Below the pieces are notes generated by a model. It saw only the letters and a program-made list of their open reading frames with translations. It ran no database searches and was not told the DNA's origin. This document shows, piece by piece, positions 62,574 to 64,000 of a DNA stretch of 64,000 bases (its first letter is position 1; every line of letters starts with the position of its first letter). This DNA comes from CAVVAH01 sp963746175 (GTDB lineage Bacteria; Actinomycetota; Actinomycetes; JACCUZ01): assembly GCA_963746175.1 (NCBI GenBank), contig CAVVAH010000004.1, positions 372,001-436,000 of the forward strand, written 5' to 3'. The position numbers and the translations under genes were made by a program.

Positions 62574-63824
62574 GTGAGAACCCCCAGCCCTGCCGCCGAG
62601 CCTGCCGTGGGCACCGCCACGCCCCCGGGCGACCCGCGCGCCGAGTCGGGCCCGCCGCGGCTCTACCGCGGCACCGAGGGCCGGGTCCTGGCCGGCGTGG
62701 CCCGCGGCCTCGCCGACCACCTGGGCATCGACGTGCTCTACGTCCGGCTCGCCTTCGTCGTGCTGGCGGCGGCCGGCGGCGCCGGCATCGTGACGTACGG
62801 CCTGTTCTGGGTGTTCGCGCCCCAGAACCCGTACGAGCCTGCGGAGCCACGCAACCGCGAGCGCGACATCACGATGCTGCTGACGCTCGGCTCGCTCACC
62901 ATCGGCGGGCTGCTGCTCCTGAACGCCATGGGCCTGGGCATCGGCCCGGGTCTCGCCGTGCCGCTGGTCGCCGTGGGGCTGGGCGTCAGCATGCTGTGGC
63001 GCCAGGCGGACGACGACCAGCGCGAGCGGTGGCGGGCGCGCACCGGCACGCACCGGCTCACCGGCGCGGCCCGGGCCGGCATCGGCGTGGCCCTGGTCCT
63101 CCTCGGGGCCGGTGCGATCCTCGTCGGCCCGGCCGACCTCAACGGGACCGGCGGCGGCCTGGTCGCCGCGCTGATCGTCGCCACCGGCATCGCGCTGGTC
63201 AGCAGCCCGTGGTGGGTCCGGATGGCTCGCGACCTCAACGCCGAGCGCAACGCGCGGATCCGCGAGCAGGAGCGGGCGGAGGTCGCCGCGCACGTGCACG
63301 ACTCGGTCCTGCACACCCTCACGCTCATCCAGCGGCACGTCGACGACCCGCGCGAGGTGGCCCGCCTGGCCCGGGCGCAGGAGCGCGAGCTGCGGGGCTG
63401 GCTCTACCGGCCGACCACCGACTCGACGCTGGCCCTCGCCGCGGCGCTGGAGGCCGCGGCGGCCGAGGTCGAGGACGCGCACGGCATCGCCATCGAGGTG
63501 GTCGTCGTCGGCGACTGCCCGCTCGACGACCGCCTCGCCGCCCTGCGCGACGCCGCCCGCGAGGCGCTCGTCAACGCCGCGAAGTACGCCGAGGGCGCGG
63601 CGGTCTCGCTGTACGCCGAGGTGGAGCCGGACCAGGTCACGGTGTTCGTCCGGGACCGTGGGCCGGGCTTCGACCTGGACGCCGTCCCCGAGGACCGGCT
63701 CGGGCTGCGCCAGTCGGTGCGCGGCCGGATGGACCGCAACGGCGGCGCCGCCGTCGTACGGTCGACACCCGGCGAGGGCACCGAGGTCCAGCTGGAGATG
63801 CCCCGGCAGAGGAGCGCGACGTGA
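62574..63824 (+). CDS. PspC-domain sensor histidine kinase (HisKA_3 type)
   Basis: 416 aa from the GTG at 62574, GGGAGGATC upstream. PspC domain (RLYRGTEGRVLAGVARGLAD), about four more helices, then the HisKA_3 dimer domain with the phospho-acceptor His242 in HDSVLHTLTLIQRH, N box REALVNAAKYAEG and G box DRGPGFDL. LiaS-like. Its stop overlaps the regulator start as GTGA. Confidence 0.92.
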   Translation: MRTPSPAAEPAVGTATPPGDPRAESGPPRLYRGTEGRVLAGVARGLADHLGIDVLYVRLAFVVLAAAGGAGIVTYGLFWVFAPQNPYEPAEPRNRERDITMLLTLGSLTIGGLLLLNAMGLGIGPGLAVPLVAVGLGVSMLWRQADDDQRERWRARTGTHRLTGAARAGIGVALVLLGAGAILVGPADLNGTGGGLVAALIVATGIALVSSPWWVRMARDLNAERNARIREQERAEVAAHVHDSVLHTLTLIQRHVDDPREVARLARAQERELRGWLYRPTTDSTLALAAALEAAAAEVEDAHGIAIEVVVVGDCPLDDRLAALRDAAREALVNAAKYAEGAAVSLYAEVEPDQVTVFVRDRGPGFDLDAVPEDRLGLRQSVRGRMDRNGGAAVVRSTPGEGTEVQLEMPRQRSAT

Positions 63825-64000
63825 CCGACGACCAGCACGAGACCCCACCCGGGGCGCCCGCCGAGGCCGCCCCGCGCGGTCCGGTGCGGGTGGTCCTGGT
63901 CGACGACCACCGGATGTTCCGCTCCGGCGTGCGTGCCGAGCTGGGTGACGCCGTCGAGGTGGTCGGCGAGGCGGAGGACGCGCAGCAGGCGGTCGCGGTC
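63821..64000 (+). CDS. Response regulator, NarL/LuxR type (partial)
   Basis: GTG start; the 60 visible residues contain the receiver start VRVVLVDDHRMFRSGVRAEL with acidic pair Asp28-Asp29. The phosphoryl Asp and the HTH lie beyond the window. Partner of the preceding kinase. Confidence 0.9.
   Translation, partial: MTDDQHETPPGAPAEAAPRGPVRVVLVDDHRMFRSGVRAELGDAVEVVGEAEDAQQAVAV

Overview
The window is a very GC-rich chromosomal segment from an actinomycete. Evidence: GTG and TTG starts are common, the ribosomal super-operon has actinobacterial gene order, S14 is the short zinc type, and an Mkl/YrbE/Mce lipid-import operon lies next to rpoB. HadA/HadB-type dehydratases follow rpmG, and tRNA-Trp precedes secE-nusG. 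The order rpmG-hadA-hadB ... tRNA-Trp-secE-nusG-rplK-rplA ... rplJ-rplL-mkl ... rpoB-rpoC resembles the mycobacterial rpoB neighbourhood. The gene complement fits a Nocardioides-like member of the Propionibacteriales; that placement is inference, with no search behind it.

Nearly everything is transcribed on the minus strand, so the biological order runs from high to low coordinates. At 60-64 kb are tRNA-Tyr, tRNA-Thr and tRNA-Met, plus a PspC-domain membrane-protein operon divergent from a PspC-histidine kinase/response regulator pair. At 58-60.3 kb are rpmG, hadA, hadB and murB. Two plus-strand enzymes, an aminotransferase and an adenosine deaminase, interrupt at 55.4-58 kb. At 49.8-55.2 kb are tRNA-Trp, secE, nusG, rplK, rplA, a secreted LppX-like protein, rplJ and rplL. 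At 38.3-49.4 kb is a complete mce operon (ATPase, two YrbE permeases, six Mce proteins, two Mce-associated proteins). Then come rpoB-rpoC (30.2-37.7 kb), the str operon rpsL-rpsG-fusA-tuf (25.4-29.8 kb), and the S10/spc operon from rpsJ to secY-adk-map (11.7-25 kb). The infA-rpmJ-rpsM-rpsK-rpsD-rpoA-rplQ-truA group follows (6.4-11.6 kb), then an ABC-F ATPase, a secreted alpha-amylase and rplM-rpsI at the left edge.

Functionally this is the core transcription and translation block: RNA polymerase subunits, NusG, initiation and elongation factors, about 35 ribosomal proteins and the SecY/SecE translocon. Envelope functions are inserted at its transcription-unit boundaries. Promoters of the TTGACC-17/18-TAGTCT type are visible before rplM and rpsL, with related ones before rpoB, infA, tRNA-Trp and tRNA-Thr.

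The unusual content is of three kinds. First, L17 carries a duplicated non-ribosomal C-terminal module. Second, the intergenic regions hold several families of dispersed palindromes: a 51-bp family (two copies), a 74-bp family (three copies), a 43-74-bp family (four copies, three of them against start codons), and a TGATCACGG palindrome pair beside a tandem repeat upstream of rplJ. Third, apparent single-base frameshifts cluster in map, adk and the gene after map, with others in rplJ and perhaps the adenosine deaminase gene. Because adk and rplJ are normally essential, sequence error is the likeliest cause.
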